From a virus, in the IMG/VR virus record IMGVR_UViG_3300024475_000148, positions 1 through 23,378 of that record: a DNA stretch of 23,378 nucleotides. One strand, 5' to 3'. Both the position numbers and the translations under genes were made by a program. The notes beneath the pieces are model-generated. The model did not search any database. It worked only from the letters and a program-made list of their open reading frames with translations, and was not told where the DNA came from. How positions within the stretch are numbered: position 1 is the first letter of the stretch; every line of letters begins with the position of its first letter. This document shows, in pieces, positions 14,795 to 20,987 of the stretch.

Positions 14795-15562
14795 TTAGAT
14801 TTCTCCGTTATTTATAAGTTGGCCAATATTATCAATTACTATGATACCTTTTGACCTTGCAGTTTTAGTTTTTGCCGATTCGACTCCCGACTCATTGATT
14901 AAATGAGTGCAGTCTTTAGTAAGAGTAGACTTTACAATATAGCCGTAGTTTTTGAGATAACTCTCCGCCTCGGCCTTAGTCTTGAAACTCTTTAGTTTAC
15001 CGCTAATACAGACGACTCCTCTGGTTTCTACTGTAACAGTATTTGTCTTACTAAATTTAAAATCGAAAGGTAAAGACCCATCGTAAAAACAATAAAATTC
15101 TCTTTCTAGCCAAGAGATCAGGCTTTCTGTTGCCTTCGGGCCAAGCCCTGCCAACTCACAAGTTTCTGTACTTATATCCGTAATACTATTACAAACTTTT
15201 GATAGTTTCGCAGTAGCCGTAGTACCGATCAACGGTATCGAAAATGCAGGGAGAAGTAAGTCTAGTGGAGCACTACGAGAGTTCTCTATCTCGACATACA
15301 ACTTCTCTGCAAGTTTTTCAGAAGAGAGACACTCTGCAATCTGTTCTTGAGTAAGGTCATAAACCATATCAATATCAGATAAGCCTAGCTTAGCAATAGC
15401 TGCTGGCCCAAGACCTTTAATTTTAAGGGTCTTTGCAAAGTGTTCTACTTTTTTCTGAGACTGCGCTCCGCAGGAAGTGGAACGGCAGTACAGAAGATGG
15501 TTGACCCAAACAAGATCCGAATTGCAGCTAGGGCAATTTGTTGGAGCTTGAATTGATGTCAT
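14795..15562 (-). CDS. NAD+-dependent DNA ligase, C-terminal subunit (zinc finger, HhH, BRCT)
   Basis: This 255-aa protein corresponds to the C-terminal part of bacterial LigA. The Cys4 zinc finger (C10, C13, C26, C31) has the usual C-x2-C-x12-C-x4-C type spacing. A helix-hairpin-helix region (about 45-165, with KIKGLGPAAIAKLG and LAGLGPKATESL) and a BRCT domain (about 180-255, GVVCISGKL and CTHLINE) follow. It has no adenylation lysine and must work with the N-terminal subunit encoded upstream. Bacteriophage T5 also has its NAD+ ligase in two genes (established knowledge). SD AGAGGAAC precedes the ATG. It has its own promoter P3. Confidence 0.9.
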   Translation of the reverse strand: MTSIQAPTNCPSCNSDLVWVNHLLYCRSTSCGAQSQKKVEHFAKTLKIKGLGPAAIAKLGLSDIDMVYDLTQEQIAECLSSEKLAEKLYVEIENSRSAPLDLLLPAFSIPLIGTTATAKLSKVCNSITDISTETCELAGLGPKATESLISWLEREFYCFYDGSLPFDFKFSKTNTVTVETRGVVCISGKLKSFKTKAEAESYLKNYGYIVKSTLTKDCTHLINESGVESAKTKTARSKGIIVIDNIGQLINNGEI

Positions 15563-15587
15563 AAGATGTTCCTCTGAATTTGAAAGT

Positions 15588-15629
15588 ATATTATATAAAA
15601 TATTAAGGTAAAAGTCAAGAACTATTTTT
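15588..15629 (-). promoter_or_regulatory. Sigma70 promoter cassette P3 (ligase C-subunit and Myb-like gene)
   Basis: Minus-strand TTGACT (15618-15613), 17-bp spacer and TATAAT (15595-15590), with AAAAATAGTTC upstream. The predicted start is about 15583, leaving a roughly 20-nt leader. It lies between the two ligase genes, 12 nt after the TAG of the first. Confidence 0.85.
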
Positions 15630-15641
15630 CTGAAGGTAGAC

Positions 15642-16562
15642 CTATTCGGTCACACGTTTCAAAATTCGAGGTATAATTTCCCCAGATCTAATAACTTCCA
15701 CCATACACCCAATCTCCAGATTTAGATCTTGGATATACTCAATGTTGTGCAGGGTTGCTCTTGCTACTGTAGCATCTCCAATCATTACTGGTTCGAGAAT
15801 AGCTACAGGGCTTACAACCCCCGACTTTCCAGTCTGCCACACAACATCAAGCAGTTTTGTTACTACTCCTTCCTTCTGCTCTTTTAGAGCAAAAGCACCA
15901 CGGGGGTGATGAGCAGTAAACCCCATCTTCTCGAAAGTATGGTAAGAATCTACACGATAGACAAGTCCATCAGTAGGATACTCACTAGCATCAAACTTAT
16001 TGACAACGTAAAAGCCTTGAACGCTAAGAGCGGACATTGCTTCCCTCCATGTGCCATAGTCTGCGCCTTGGATATCATAAGCTACAAAGGTTAGTGGACG
16101 AGTATGAAACTCATTCACATCTTTTAAGTTTAGTGACCCCGCTGCGACATTTCGAGCATTAGGTACTCGTGATGGGCATACTACTTCTCCAGTAATCTGA
16201 ACAGTCCCTCGTTGCAGAATTTCTGTAGGTACTAAGAGTCGTAGCTTGTTGGTAATATCACGCCCAAGATTACCATCCCCTCGAGTAAGTGCTAGTGCCA
16301 GTACTCCATTTACATAGAGCAGGGACACCGCAGCTCCATCGAGCTTGGGAGTTTTACAATAACCCTCTAGTGCTGGAGCATCAGCCAGGTCAAAGTATTT
16401 TTGTAATGAATACATTTTATAGTGATGAGGAATGCCGTCAGTAACCTGATGACCTACTCCATCATAAGAATATCTTGCAACTAAAGCATCAAACTCAGCG
16501 TCCGAAATGATCGGGTCACCTTCGTAGTAACGCTTTGCTGCTTCTTCTATAAAATCTATCAT
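15642..16562 (-). CDS. NAD+-dependent DNA ligase, N-terminal subunit (adenylation and OB domains)
   Basis: This 306-aa protein covers LigA domains Ia, adenylation and OB. The short Ia-like start has YYEGDPIISDAEFDAL. The MYSLQKYFD segment precedes the catalytic lysine motif TPKLDGAA (K73). GEVVCPS and NARNVAAGSLN are later adenylation-domain motifs, VWQTGKSGVVSPVAILEPV starts the OB fold, and it ends at RILKRVTE. Everything after the OB fold is encoded by the next gene. ATG at 16562 (SD GGGAGTTTAC) is chosen over an in-frame GTG four codons upstream that overlaps the SD. It is the first gene after promoter P4. Function: NAD+-dependent nick sealing during phage replication. Confidence 0.92.
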   Translation of the reverse strand: MIDFIEEAAKRYYEGDPIISDAEFDALVARYSYDGVGHQVTDGIPHHYKMYSLQKYFDLADAPALEGYCKTPKLDGAAVSLLYVNGVLALALTRGDGNLGRDITNKLRLLVPTEILQRGTVQITGEVVCPSRVPNARNVAAGSLNLKDVNEFHTRPLTFVAYDIQGADYGTWREAMSALSVQGFYVVNKFDASEYPTDGLVYRVDSYHTFEKMGFTAHHPRGAFALKEQKEGVVTKLLDVVWQTGKSGVVSPVAILEPVMIGDATVARATLHNIEYIQDLNLEIGCMVEVIRSGEIIPRILKRVTE

Positions 16563-16585
16563 GTAAACTCCCACTCAATGAAGAT

Positions 16586-16627
16586 ATATTATACAGACAA
16601 AAGAAAAGAAAGTCAAGAATTATTTTT
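16586..16627 (-). promoter_or_regulatory. Sigma70 promoter cassette P4 (ligase N-subunit)
   Basis: Minus-strand TTGACT (16616-16611), 17-bp spacer rich in pyrimidines, TATAAT (16593-16588), upstream AAAAATAATTC. The TAA stop of the PC4-like gene is part of the upstream element. Predicted start about 16581. Confidence 0.85.
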
Positions 16628-16922
16628 CGTAAAGACCAGTTAAAAGCTCAGAAAAATGTTCTTGTATAACGTCCTTAGATTCCGCTAGTGATAATATTTC
16701 AGTCAAGCCTATAAATAGCTCTCGTGAATTATTAAAGTCCAAAGGCATACTGATACCTTCGTTACTAGGTTTCCACTCCTCTGTAAAGTCTAAATAATAC
16801 TTTCTCAGACTAAGATATTCAACACCTCGAAAGGTGCTAACAGTTAGCCTTACTTGTATTTCTTTTACTTCATCATAGTGAATTATTCTTTCAAACAATT
16901 CTGGGGCTTCGTATAGTTCCAT
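16620..16922 (-). CDS. PC4-like (p15) ssDNA-binding protein
   Basis: This 100-aa protein matches the PC4/Sub1 pattern: strand VRLTVSTFRGVEYLSLRKYY, then EEWKPSNEGISMPLD and a helix (SRELFIGLTEIL), roughly residues 22-78. PC4-type domains dimerise and bind single-stranded or melted DNA; bacterial and phage versions act in transcription, recombination or replication. The C-terminal helix (80-100) is extra. The start has SD GGAACTAAGACT-ATG overlapping the previous gene's stop. The final codons (YEK, TAA) are within promoter P4. The assignment is by recognisable pattern, and the residues that contact DNA are not individually proven. Confidence 0.78.
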   Translation of the reverse strand: MELYEAPELFERIIHYDEVKEIQVRLTVSTFRGVEYLSLRKYYLDFTEEWKPSNEGISMPLDFNNSRELFIGLTEILSLAESKDVIQEHFSELLTGLYEK

Positions 16923-16926
16923 AGTC

Positions 16927-17187
16927 TTAGTTCCGTAGAACAGAGGCTAGAGGCACTACACTAGTAACATTCTTAGGTTTTATCAAGCGATACGAATCCG
17001 TATCCCAACAAAACATAAGAAGGGTTTCAGTAGTTTCTTTTGCACGGTTTTTCTTTTGTTGAATATATGGTGTGCTGAAATCTAATGTACAAACATTGTA
17101 TTTCAACTTATTACTGTTTTCACTACGATAAGTAATTACAGCGTCTCCATATTCCTCAACAACCTGTGCTAGTTCTTCTTTTTTCAC
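16927..17187 (-). CDS. Conserved small phage protein, unknown function (86 aa)
   Basis: The start is GTG at 17187 with a very good SD (AAAGGAGCAACT-GTG). The protein reads (M)KKEELAQVVEEYGDAVITYR, a core KYNVCTLDFSTPYIQQKKNR and a C-terminus WDTDSYRLIKPKNVTSVVPL. I recall close relatives in other phages, always unnamed. It may form a small beta-rich domain; no catalytic motif is visible. It is four bases from the PC4-like gene, with which it probably works or is at least co-expressed. A structured leader that can hide its SD precedes it. Confidence 0.8.
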   Translation of the reverse strand: MKKEELAQVVEEYGDAVITYRSENSNKLKYNVCTLDFSTPYIQQKKNRAKETTETLLMFCWDTDSYRLIKPKNVTSVVPLASVLRN

Positions 17188-17303
17188 AGTTGCTCCTTTT
17201 AAAGCAGGTTAGCAGAATCTTCTACTGTGCTGACTTGTAAAGGAGAAAGTAACCCTCCGGGTTGCGCATACTTTGTAAGTAGAGGCGTGGAGGGTGTTGT
17301 TAA
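17188..17303 (-). promoter_or_regulatory. Structured intergenic leader with alternative hairpins and SD-masking segment
   Basis: On the minus strand ACCCTCC (17295-17289) can pair with GGAGGGT (17258-17252), enclosing a small TACTT-ACA-AAGTA hairpin. Alternatively AACCC-GGA-GGGTT (17263-17251) can fold alone. The first acts like a terminator stem after the 120-aa gene, followed by TACTTTCTCCTTT. Further on CTCCTTT (17245-17239) is fully complementary to AAAGGAG (17199-17193), the SD of the 86-aa gene. The layout could be a terminator, an attenuator or both. I see no known riboswitch in it. Confidence 0.45.
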
Positions 17304-17666
17304 TTAGTTATTGAGTGCTGTAATTACTGTAGTAAAATACTGAGATGCTTTACCAGTCAGCTTGCTGATGATTTCTTCATCGACTTCTTGACCTGCATCG
17401 GAGATTGCGGCTGTAAGAGCTGCGGCAGCATCTGCTTTAGAGACACGACCACCGCCAGTACTACCAGCTTTAGCAGCGGAGCCGCCTGCTGCTGGAGTTT
17501 TCTTAACATACACACCGGCTTTGGTAAGAATCATACGGACGCCGTTTGGAGATTCGTCTAGTTCTTCAGCGATCTCTTTAACGATTTCCATAGAGTTTTC
17601 AGGGGTTGGTTCTGCTTCTTCATACATTGAAACAGCTTGTGCTTTTTTATCGTCATCCCACGCCAT
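17304..17666 (-). CDS. Small HTH (Myb-like) DNA-binding protein (120 aa)
   Basis: I start it at ATG 17666 (MAWDDDKKAQAVSMYEEAEP) because of the AAGGAAG SD and because related phage proteins, as I recall them, begin MAW. The N-terminal 55 residues form a helix-turn-helix-like unit (EIVKEIAEELDESPNGVRMI followed by LTKAGVYVKK), similar to the last repeat of the 241-aa protein at 14068. A Gly/Ala-rich linker follows, then a second helical domain (KADAAAALTAAISDAG and onward) ending TTVITALNN. It is the first gene after P5 and is followed by hairpins, which suggests strong, separate expression. An in-frame GTG at 17753 would add 29 residues and cannot be fully excluded. Confidence 0.82.
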   Translation of the reverse strand: MAWDDDKKAQAVSMYEEAEPTPENSMEIVKEIAEELDESPNGVRMILTKAGVYVKKTPAAGGSAAKAGSTGGGRVSKADAAAALTAAISDAGQEVDEEIISKLTGKASQYFTTVITALNN

Positions 17667-17777
17667 TTTGCGCTTCCTTCTTTGTTGTGATTGTGTTGCT
17701 CCTGGACAGTTTCCAGTAGCGGCTAATTGTTGCATATAAAATCGGTCGCCCACTTGGTTTCCTCATCTTGTAAGAGT

Positions 17778-17819
17778 ATATTATACCGAAATGAGCATAA
17801 GTTGTCAAGAACTATTTTT
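17778..17819 (-). promoter_or_regulatory. Sigma70 promoter cassette P5 (small HTH gene)
   Basis: Minus-strand TTGACA (17808-17803), 17-bp spacer and TATAAT (17785-17780) match the consensus fully; upstream AAAAATAGTTC. The TAG stop of the methyltransferase is inside AAAAATAG. The predicted start is about 17773, giving a leader of roughly 107 nt before the chosen ATG, longer than for most other cassettes. Confidence 0.87.
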
Positions 17820-18321
17820 GTTTAGGAGTAACAAAAACTGCAATAGAACTGGTGTTAAACTCCATAGACTGTAATGTTACATACGCTTCTAGCGTGTCTA
17901 CCCACCAAGATTTAGGCCTTAACAAGATGTGTGCATTCCTACCATCAGGCAATATATCTTTTGAGGGTGTTAATGCGATTGTCAGCATAGCACTCTTTGT
18001 AAACTTTGAACTAATATGCTCTAGTACATCACCAATGTACATAGGCTCAATATGTTCTAGTACATCTAAGCACATAAGATGCTCACAAACTTTGGGGTCG
18101 TTCTCCCACTCTGCTACACCTGGGTCATAGTTCGTTATCTTTACTGGCAGTATGAAGGGCATATTCTTTCCCTTACCACAGCCGTAGTCAAGTAAGTCTC
18201 GAACTTTGTTTTCATAAACCCACTTACAAATACGAAGAATATGACCTCTAGGGCCATTACCCCAAGTACTCTTTGACTCGTGGAGACCCCGTATCTGGTT
18301 TTTATATTCGTCACTAATCAT
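17812..18321 (-). CDS. Class I SAM-dependent methyltransferase (169 aa)
   Basis: A compact Rossmann-fold methyltransferase. Motif I is LLDYGCGKG (43-51), the acidic end of strand 2 is in TNYDPGV (63-69), and LDVLEHIEP (85-93) follows strand 4, as in Methyltransf_11/23-type enzymes. It lacks a DNA-methyltransferase (D/N/S)PPY motif, so base methylation of DNA is not supported. The target could be a small molecule, protein or RNA. The N-terminus (MISDEYKNQIRGLHESKSTW) precedes the fold. It overlaps the stop of the HTH gene (ATGA) and has no strong SD of its own. It is the last gene of the operon started at P6. Confidence 0.83.
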   Translation of the reverse strand: MISDEYKNQIRGLHESKSTWGNGPRGHILRICKWVYENKVRDLLDYGCGKGKNMPFILPVKITNYDPGVAEWENDPKVCEHLMCLDVLEHIEPMYIGDVLEHISSKFTKSAMLTIALTPSKDILPDGRNAHILLRPKSWWVDTLEAYVTLQSMEFNTSSIAVFVTPKQK

Positions 18322-19025
18322 ATTTTTGTTAGATCTACCCCGTACTTTTCTAGGTGTCTAAGACTTCCTAGATCATATGCAAGAGAGTACGCAGAAAATC
18401 CGCCTACATTTGGTACTTGCATCCACATATCTTCAGACTGTTGAACAGGCTGAAGGACATATATAGCGTAACATTTGCTGCCATATTTTTTCTCATAGTT
18501 TACATCGAAAAAACCGGCTCGCTCTGCTTGGTAGTCTACTGATAGCTCGTAGTCTATAATTGCTGGTGAATGATGTCTAGCAGACCAGACAATTTCCCCA
18601 TTACTAAACTCTTCTGAGTAGCACTCATCAGGCAGATAGGCAATACCCGTTCTTTCTTCCGCAGAAGCAGGTTTGCTAGGGACACCTACTCTCTCAATAA
18701 GATTTTTAACGAAGGAGGCTGATCTGTAGAGTCCTTTTGCAATAGAGGACACTGGATCTCCTGAGAGGTACTCTGTAACTGCTGACTTAATCTCATCGTC
18801 AGTCGCCGCCTTGCCGCGTAGTTTAGCCTTGCGCGTTGCTGTATACGCCTTACGTTCCTCATATTCTGTTACTATCTTTTGGAGTCTGGCCGTGTTGTAA
18901 GCGATATTCAGTATTTCGCACGCTTCCTTTTTCGTAATCGGAGAGTCCCCATTCAAGAGGGTTATCACTTTCTCGATATTTGATGCTGACAGGTTCTCCC
19001 AGTCCTTCTTCTTTACTCTTGCCAT
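18318..19025 (-). CDS. HTH-domain phage protein with unknown C-terminal domain (235 aa)
   Basis: Two HTH-like units are visible. The first covers about 15-55 (SASNIEKVITLLNGDSPITK, then KEACEILNIAYNTARLQ) and the second about 76-115 (DDEIKSAVTEYLSGDPVSSI, then AKGLYRSASFVKNLIERVG). The rest (125-235) is a beta-rich domain with GIAYLPDECYSEEF and aromatic residues that I cannot name. I recall related proteins in other phages with the same MARVKK start, which supports ATG 19025 even though the first 167 nt overlap the preceding gene in another frame. A transcription regulator or site-specific DNA-binding protein is inferred. The methyltransferase follows by ATGA overlap. Confidence 0.75.
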   Translation of the reverse strand: MARVKKKDWENLSASNIEKVITLLNGDSPITKKEACEILNIAYNTARLQKIVTEYEERKAYTATRKAKLRGKAATDDEIKSAVTEYLSGDPVSSIAKGLYRSASFVKNLIERVGVPSKPASAEERTGIAYLPDECYSEEFSNGEIVWSARHHSPAIIDYELSVDYQAERAGFFDVNYEKKYGSKCYAIYVLQPVQQSEDMWMQVPNVGGFSAYSLAYDLGSLRHLEKYGVDLTKI

Positions 19026-19305
19026 TTTCTAGTTTCGCCTCTAATTTGAACATTAGACAACATATAGCATGAGCAATATGGTCTAATCCTGTTTCTTCGT
19101 CTAATTCCTCGCCATCTAAGTGGGCGAAGATGTGACGCAAAGCCGCGCCACTATATCTGTTCTGAAGATTGTCAAGTTTTTTCCAGTTATGTTCATCATA
19201 CTTGGCTGCACCAAATGTCAGCACCTTGGCTACTTCTAATAATGTTTTAGGAGGAAGCAGATACATCTTAGGCTTCTCTCCGTCATATTTTTTACCTTCA
19301 CTCAT
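18859..19305 (-). CDS. DUF5664-type (MazG-like) dATP/dGTP pyrophosphohydrolase-like protein
   Basis: The first ~95 residues match the small all-alpha phage family DUF5664. This includes KYDGEKPKMYLLPPKTLLEV, FGAAKYDEHNW, LRHIFAHLDGEELDEETGLDHI and AHAICCLMFKLE. The EExxD-like acidic set (E-E-LDEETGLDH) is what MazG-type enzymes use for Mg2+. These proteins are annotated as hydrolysing dATP/dGTP, which fits a nucleotide-pool role beside ThyX. The last ~55 residues (from about ENGKSKEEGL) lie in the region overlapping the HTH gene and look poorly conserved. The start overlaps the 51-aa gene by 8 nt (ATGAGTGA). Confidence 0.8.
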   Translation of the reverse strand: MSEGKKYDGEKPKMYLLPPKTLLEVAKVLTFGAAKYDEHNWKKLDNLQNRYSGAALRHIFAHLDGEELDEETGLDHIAHAICCLMFKLEAKLENGKSKEEGLGEPVSIKYRESDNPLEWGLSDYEKGSVRNTEYRLQHGQTPKDSNRI

Positions 19306-19453
19306 ACAGTTCGCCTAAATCTTCGAGACCTGTTAAAAGACCATCATAGTCCTCGTCTTCGCCTAAAAGCTCTGCGAGAGCTACTACTTGTTCGTAAGGA
19401 ACTCCGAAGTCTTCTGATAACACTCGTAGATATTCTTCTCGTTCATTAGTCAT
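19298..19453 (-). CDS. Small acidic phage protein (51 aa)
   Basis: ATG 19453 is preceded by GGAGAATACC, a strong SD, only 18 nt after the predicted start of P6. The sequence MTNEREEYLRVLSEDFGVPY continues to ALAELLGEDEDYDGLLTGLE and ends ELYE. It is very acidic and helical and resembles small proteins I recall in other phages. The stop overlaps the start of the DUF5664 gene. Its function is unknown. Confidence 0.82.
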   Translation of the reverse strand: MTNEREEYLRVLSEDFGVPYEQVVALAELLGEDEDYDGLLTGLEDLGELYE

Positions 19454-19475
19454 GGTATTCTCCTTATTTAAGTAT

Positions 19476-19517
19476 ATATTATACTAGCATATAGAACTCA
19501 AGTCAAGAGTTAATTTA
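19476..19517 (-). promoter_or_regulatory. Sigma70 promoter cassette P6 (51-aa gene, DUF5664, HTH, methyltransferase)
   Basis: Minus-strand TTGACT (19506-19501), 17-bp spacer, TATAAT (19483-19478). The upstream element is a diverged GTAAATTAACTC and contains the TAA stop of thyX. Predicted start about 19471. Confidence 0.85.
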
Positions 19518-20181
19518 CTTGAAGCACCTCTTCAAGCGAAGGAAAATGCTGTTGGATTATATTCCAGCATTGTTCTGCAACTACTCTATGCTCAAGCTGA
19601 GTTTCAATGCCACAGCGAAGATCGCAGTAATGTATCCAACTACGAAGAGTCCCGGCCATATATAATGTAGTTTCTGTATTGCCCTCAGGTAGAATAGCTC
19701 TAGCCTGCTCTTTTGCGATTCCATTTCTTAAAGCCCACTCATAAGTACTGCTTACTAGTTTATTTATCTCTATCTGTTTCATACGCCACATTTCTGCAAG
19801 CTCTCGCTGAGCTGGATCAGTCTTGTCTATAGCGTCAGATGCTTGTCTATTCTGAGGGTCTTGTAGCCTACAGTCTCGTACACAGAAGTCAGAGCTTATC
19901 GCATACCGCTGACTAAACTCCTGAAAGGAGAAGGAGCGGTGTCGTATAATTTGACGACTAATATCACGAGTGGTCTTAATCTCTAGGGTTACAGAGACCA
20001 TCTCAAAAGGAGACCAATGGTGGTGCTTTGCTAGATACTTTAGTAGTTTGGGAGCCGTTGCAATATTGTTCTGGTTCCCAGGGTTACTTACTCTTGCTGC
20101 ATATGCAATAAGTTCTTCGGCAGTATTGCAGCTTGTTTGAGCACTGGGCTTGCTCACTGATACTAATTTTACTTCGCTCAT
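19510..20181 (-). CDS. thyX: Flavin-dependent thymidylate synthase ThyX
   Basis: This 223-aa enzyme makes dTMP from dUMP using FAD, NADPH and methylenetetrahydrofolate. The signature RHRSFSFQEFSQRY (80-93) follows the family pattern RHRxxSxNExSxRY, with Gln in place of the usual Asn. LEHRVVAEQCW near the C-terminus, and RDISRQIIRH before the motif, also fit. Length is normal for the family. The start is ATG 20181 with SD GAGGAAGAAGA, overlapping the stop of the 48-aa gene. It should supply thymidylate for phage DNA synthesis and does not by itself indicate modified bases. P7 is the likely promoter. Confidence 0.93.
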   Translation of the reverse strand: MSEVKLVSVSKPSAQTSCNTAEELIAYAARVSNPGNQNNIATAPKLLKYLAKHHHWSPFEMVSVTLEIKTTRDISRQIIRHRSFSFQEFSQRYAISSDFCVRDCRLQDPQNRQASDAIDKTDPAQRELAEMWRMKQIEINKLVSSTYEWALRNGIAKEQARAILPEGNTETTLYMAGTLRSWIHYCDLRCGIETQLEHRVVAEQCWNIIQQHFPSLEEVLQVN

Positions 20182-20324
20182 TCTTCTTCCTCATCTAGCG
20201 TGCAATAATATGGGCCTTCGTCTGGTGCGCTATACCACCAATCTTCTTCTAAGGCGTTGGGGCAACGAATAGGCATACCATAGCCATCTCCGTTCATATG
20301 TTCTCCACAATTTTTACAAGTCAT
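20178..20324 (-). CDS. Small Cys-containing (zinc-ribbon-like) protein, 48 aa
   Basis: A short ORF between two clear genes, joined to both by ATGA-type overlaps. It begins MTCKNCGEHMNGDGYGMPIR, with CxxC at residues 3-6, a third Cys at 21 (RCPNAL) and a fourth at 41 (YYCTLD), and ends in four Glu. The first knuckle (CKNCGEHM) looks like a zinc-ribbon half; whether C21 and C41 complete a site is uncertain. Its function is unknown. The coupling on both sides makes a real gene likely. Confidence 0.78.
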   Translation of the reverse strand: MTCKNCGEHMNGDGYGMPIRCPNALEEDWWYSAPDEGPYYCTLDEEEE

Positions 20325-20920
20325 TTCGCGGTTATCCTTTTATCGTAGTCTGCGTAATCTTCATTCCACCAGTCTGGTTTAGGTCTGTGAGACCATACAG
20401 CAAAGGTAGCTTTATCAAGATGATAATAATCACGATAGCTTTGTATTGGGTCTTCATAGTTTTTTAACTCATCTGGCATTGCTAGTCCGAAGGTGGTGAA
20501 TCCTTTTCTTGGTAGATTCCGTGGCTCTGGTAACTTGTTAACCACTTCCACAATCGACTTGTGTTGCTTCGCATAGCGATAATGATATTCGTCATTAAGA
20601 GCATTACCATAGCAGTGTGTCCATTCAAAATTATCTAGTGATGAGCGCACCCATATAGTACAAGGGTGATTGTACATCATCGGTAGATAAGGGGTTAGTG
20701 GTCGTTCTTCCATAGGAAGATGTTTGATTTCTTTCTTGAGAGCGTTCAAGTGATCTCGCTCTTCTTTGTTGAGAGCCCGAGGTACAAAACCTAGGTGCTC
20801 GTCTACCCATATAGCTGTACACATTAACTGTGCTACTTCTAAAGGCATTTTGACAATATGCTTGTCTACGTGATACTCTGCACACTTGTCAAGGTCTTCG
20901 TCTAAATAAAATAAATTCAT
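20321..20920 (-). CDS. Conserved phage protein, possibly Pyr_excise-like (199 aa)
   Basis: The start MNLFYLDEDLDKCAEYHVDK and the segments KHIVKMPLEVAQLMCTAIW, NHPCTIWVRSSLDNFEW, NDEYHYRYAKQHKS and FGLAMPDELK belong to a family common in marine phages. It is often unnamed or annotated after pyrimidine dimer DNA glycosylase (PF03013) by weak similarity. No catalytic residue is established from sequence alone. It carries many His/Trp/Tyr residues in conserved-looking blocks, suggesting an enzyme. ATG 20920 has SD AAAGGTACAAC and lies 20 nt after the start predicted for P7. It heads the operon that includes thyX, so a DNA repair or nucleotide role is plausible. Confidence 0.8.
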   Translation of the reverse strand: MNLFYLDEDLDKCAEYHVDKHIVKMPLEVAQLMCTAIWVDEHLGFVPRALNKEERDHLNALKKEIKHLPMEERPLTPYLPMMYNHPCTIWVRSSLDNFEWTHCYGNALNDEYHYRYAKQHKSIVEVVNKLPEPRNLPRKGFTTFGLAMPDELKNYEDPIQSYRDYYHLDKATFAVWSHRPKPDWWNEDYADYDKRITAK

Positions 20921-20945
20921 GTTGTACCTTTACTGAGTTATGCGT

Positions 20946-20987
20946 ATATTATACTAAAGAACACACTAAAAGTCAAGATTTATTTAT
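20946..20987 (-). promoter_or_regulatory. Sigma70 promoter cassette P7 (199-aa gene and thyX)
   Basis: Minus-strand TTGACT (20976-20971), 17-bp spacer, TATAAT (20953-20948), upstream ATAAATAAATC. The TGA stop of the oxygenase gene is inside the -35 box. Predicted start about 20941. Confidence 0.85.

Noticed and set aside
17653-17766. 37-codon ORF (MRKPSGRPILYATISRYWKL and onward) in the P5 leader, and a GTG extension of the 120-aa protein from 17753
   Set aside because: The ORF starts only 7 nt after the predicted RNA start without an SD. The GTG has a possible SD but gives an N-terminus absent from related proteins as I recall them; ATG 17666 is better.
19510-20181. ThyX as evidence for modified bases in phage DNA
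   Set aside because: ThyX makes normal dTMP. I see no hydroxymethylase or base glucosyltransferase, and the glycosyltransferases here do not resemble DNA-modifying ones.
4290-20987. Repeated AAAAATAGTTCTTGAC units considered as CRISPR or transposon ends
   Set aside because: The copies are kilobases apart, always oriented with the genes, and carry -35/-10 boxes; there are no spacers or target-site duplications.
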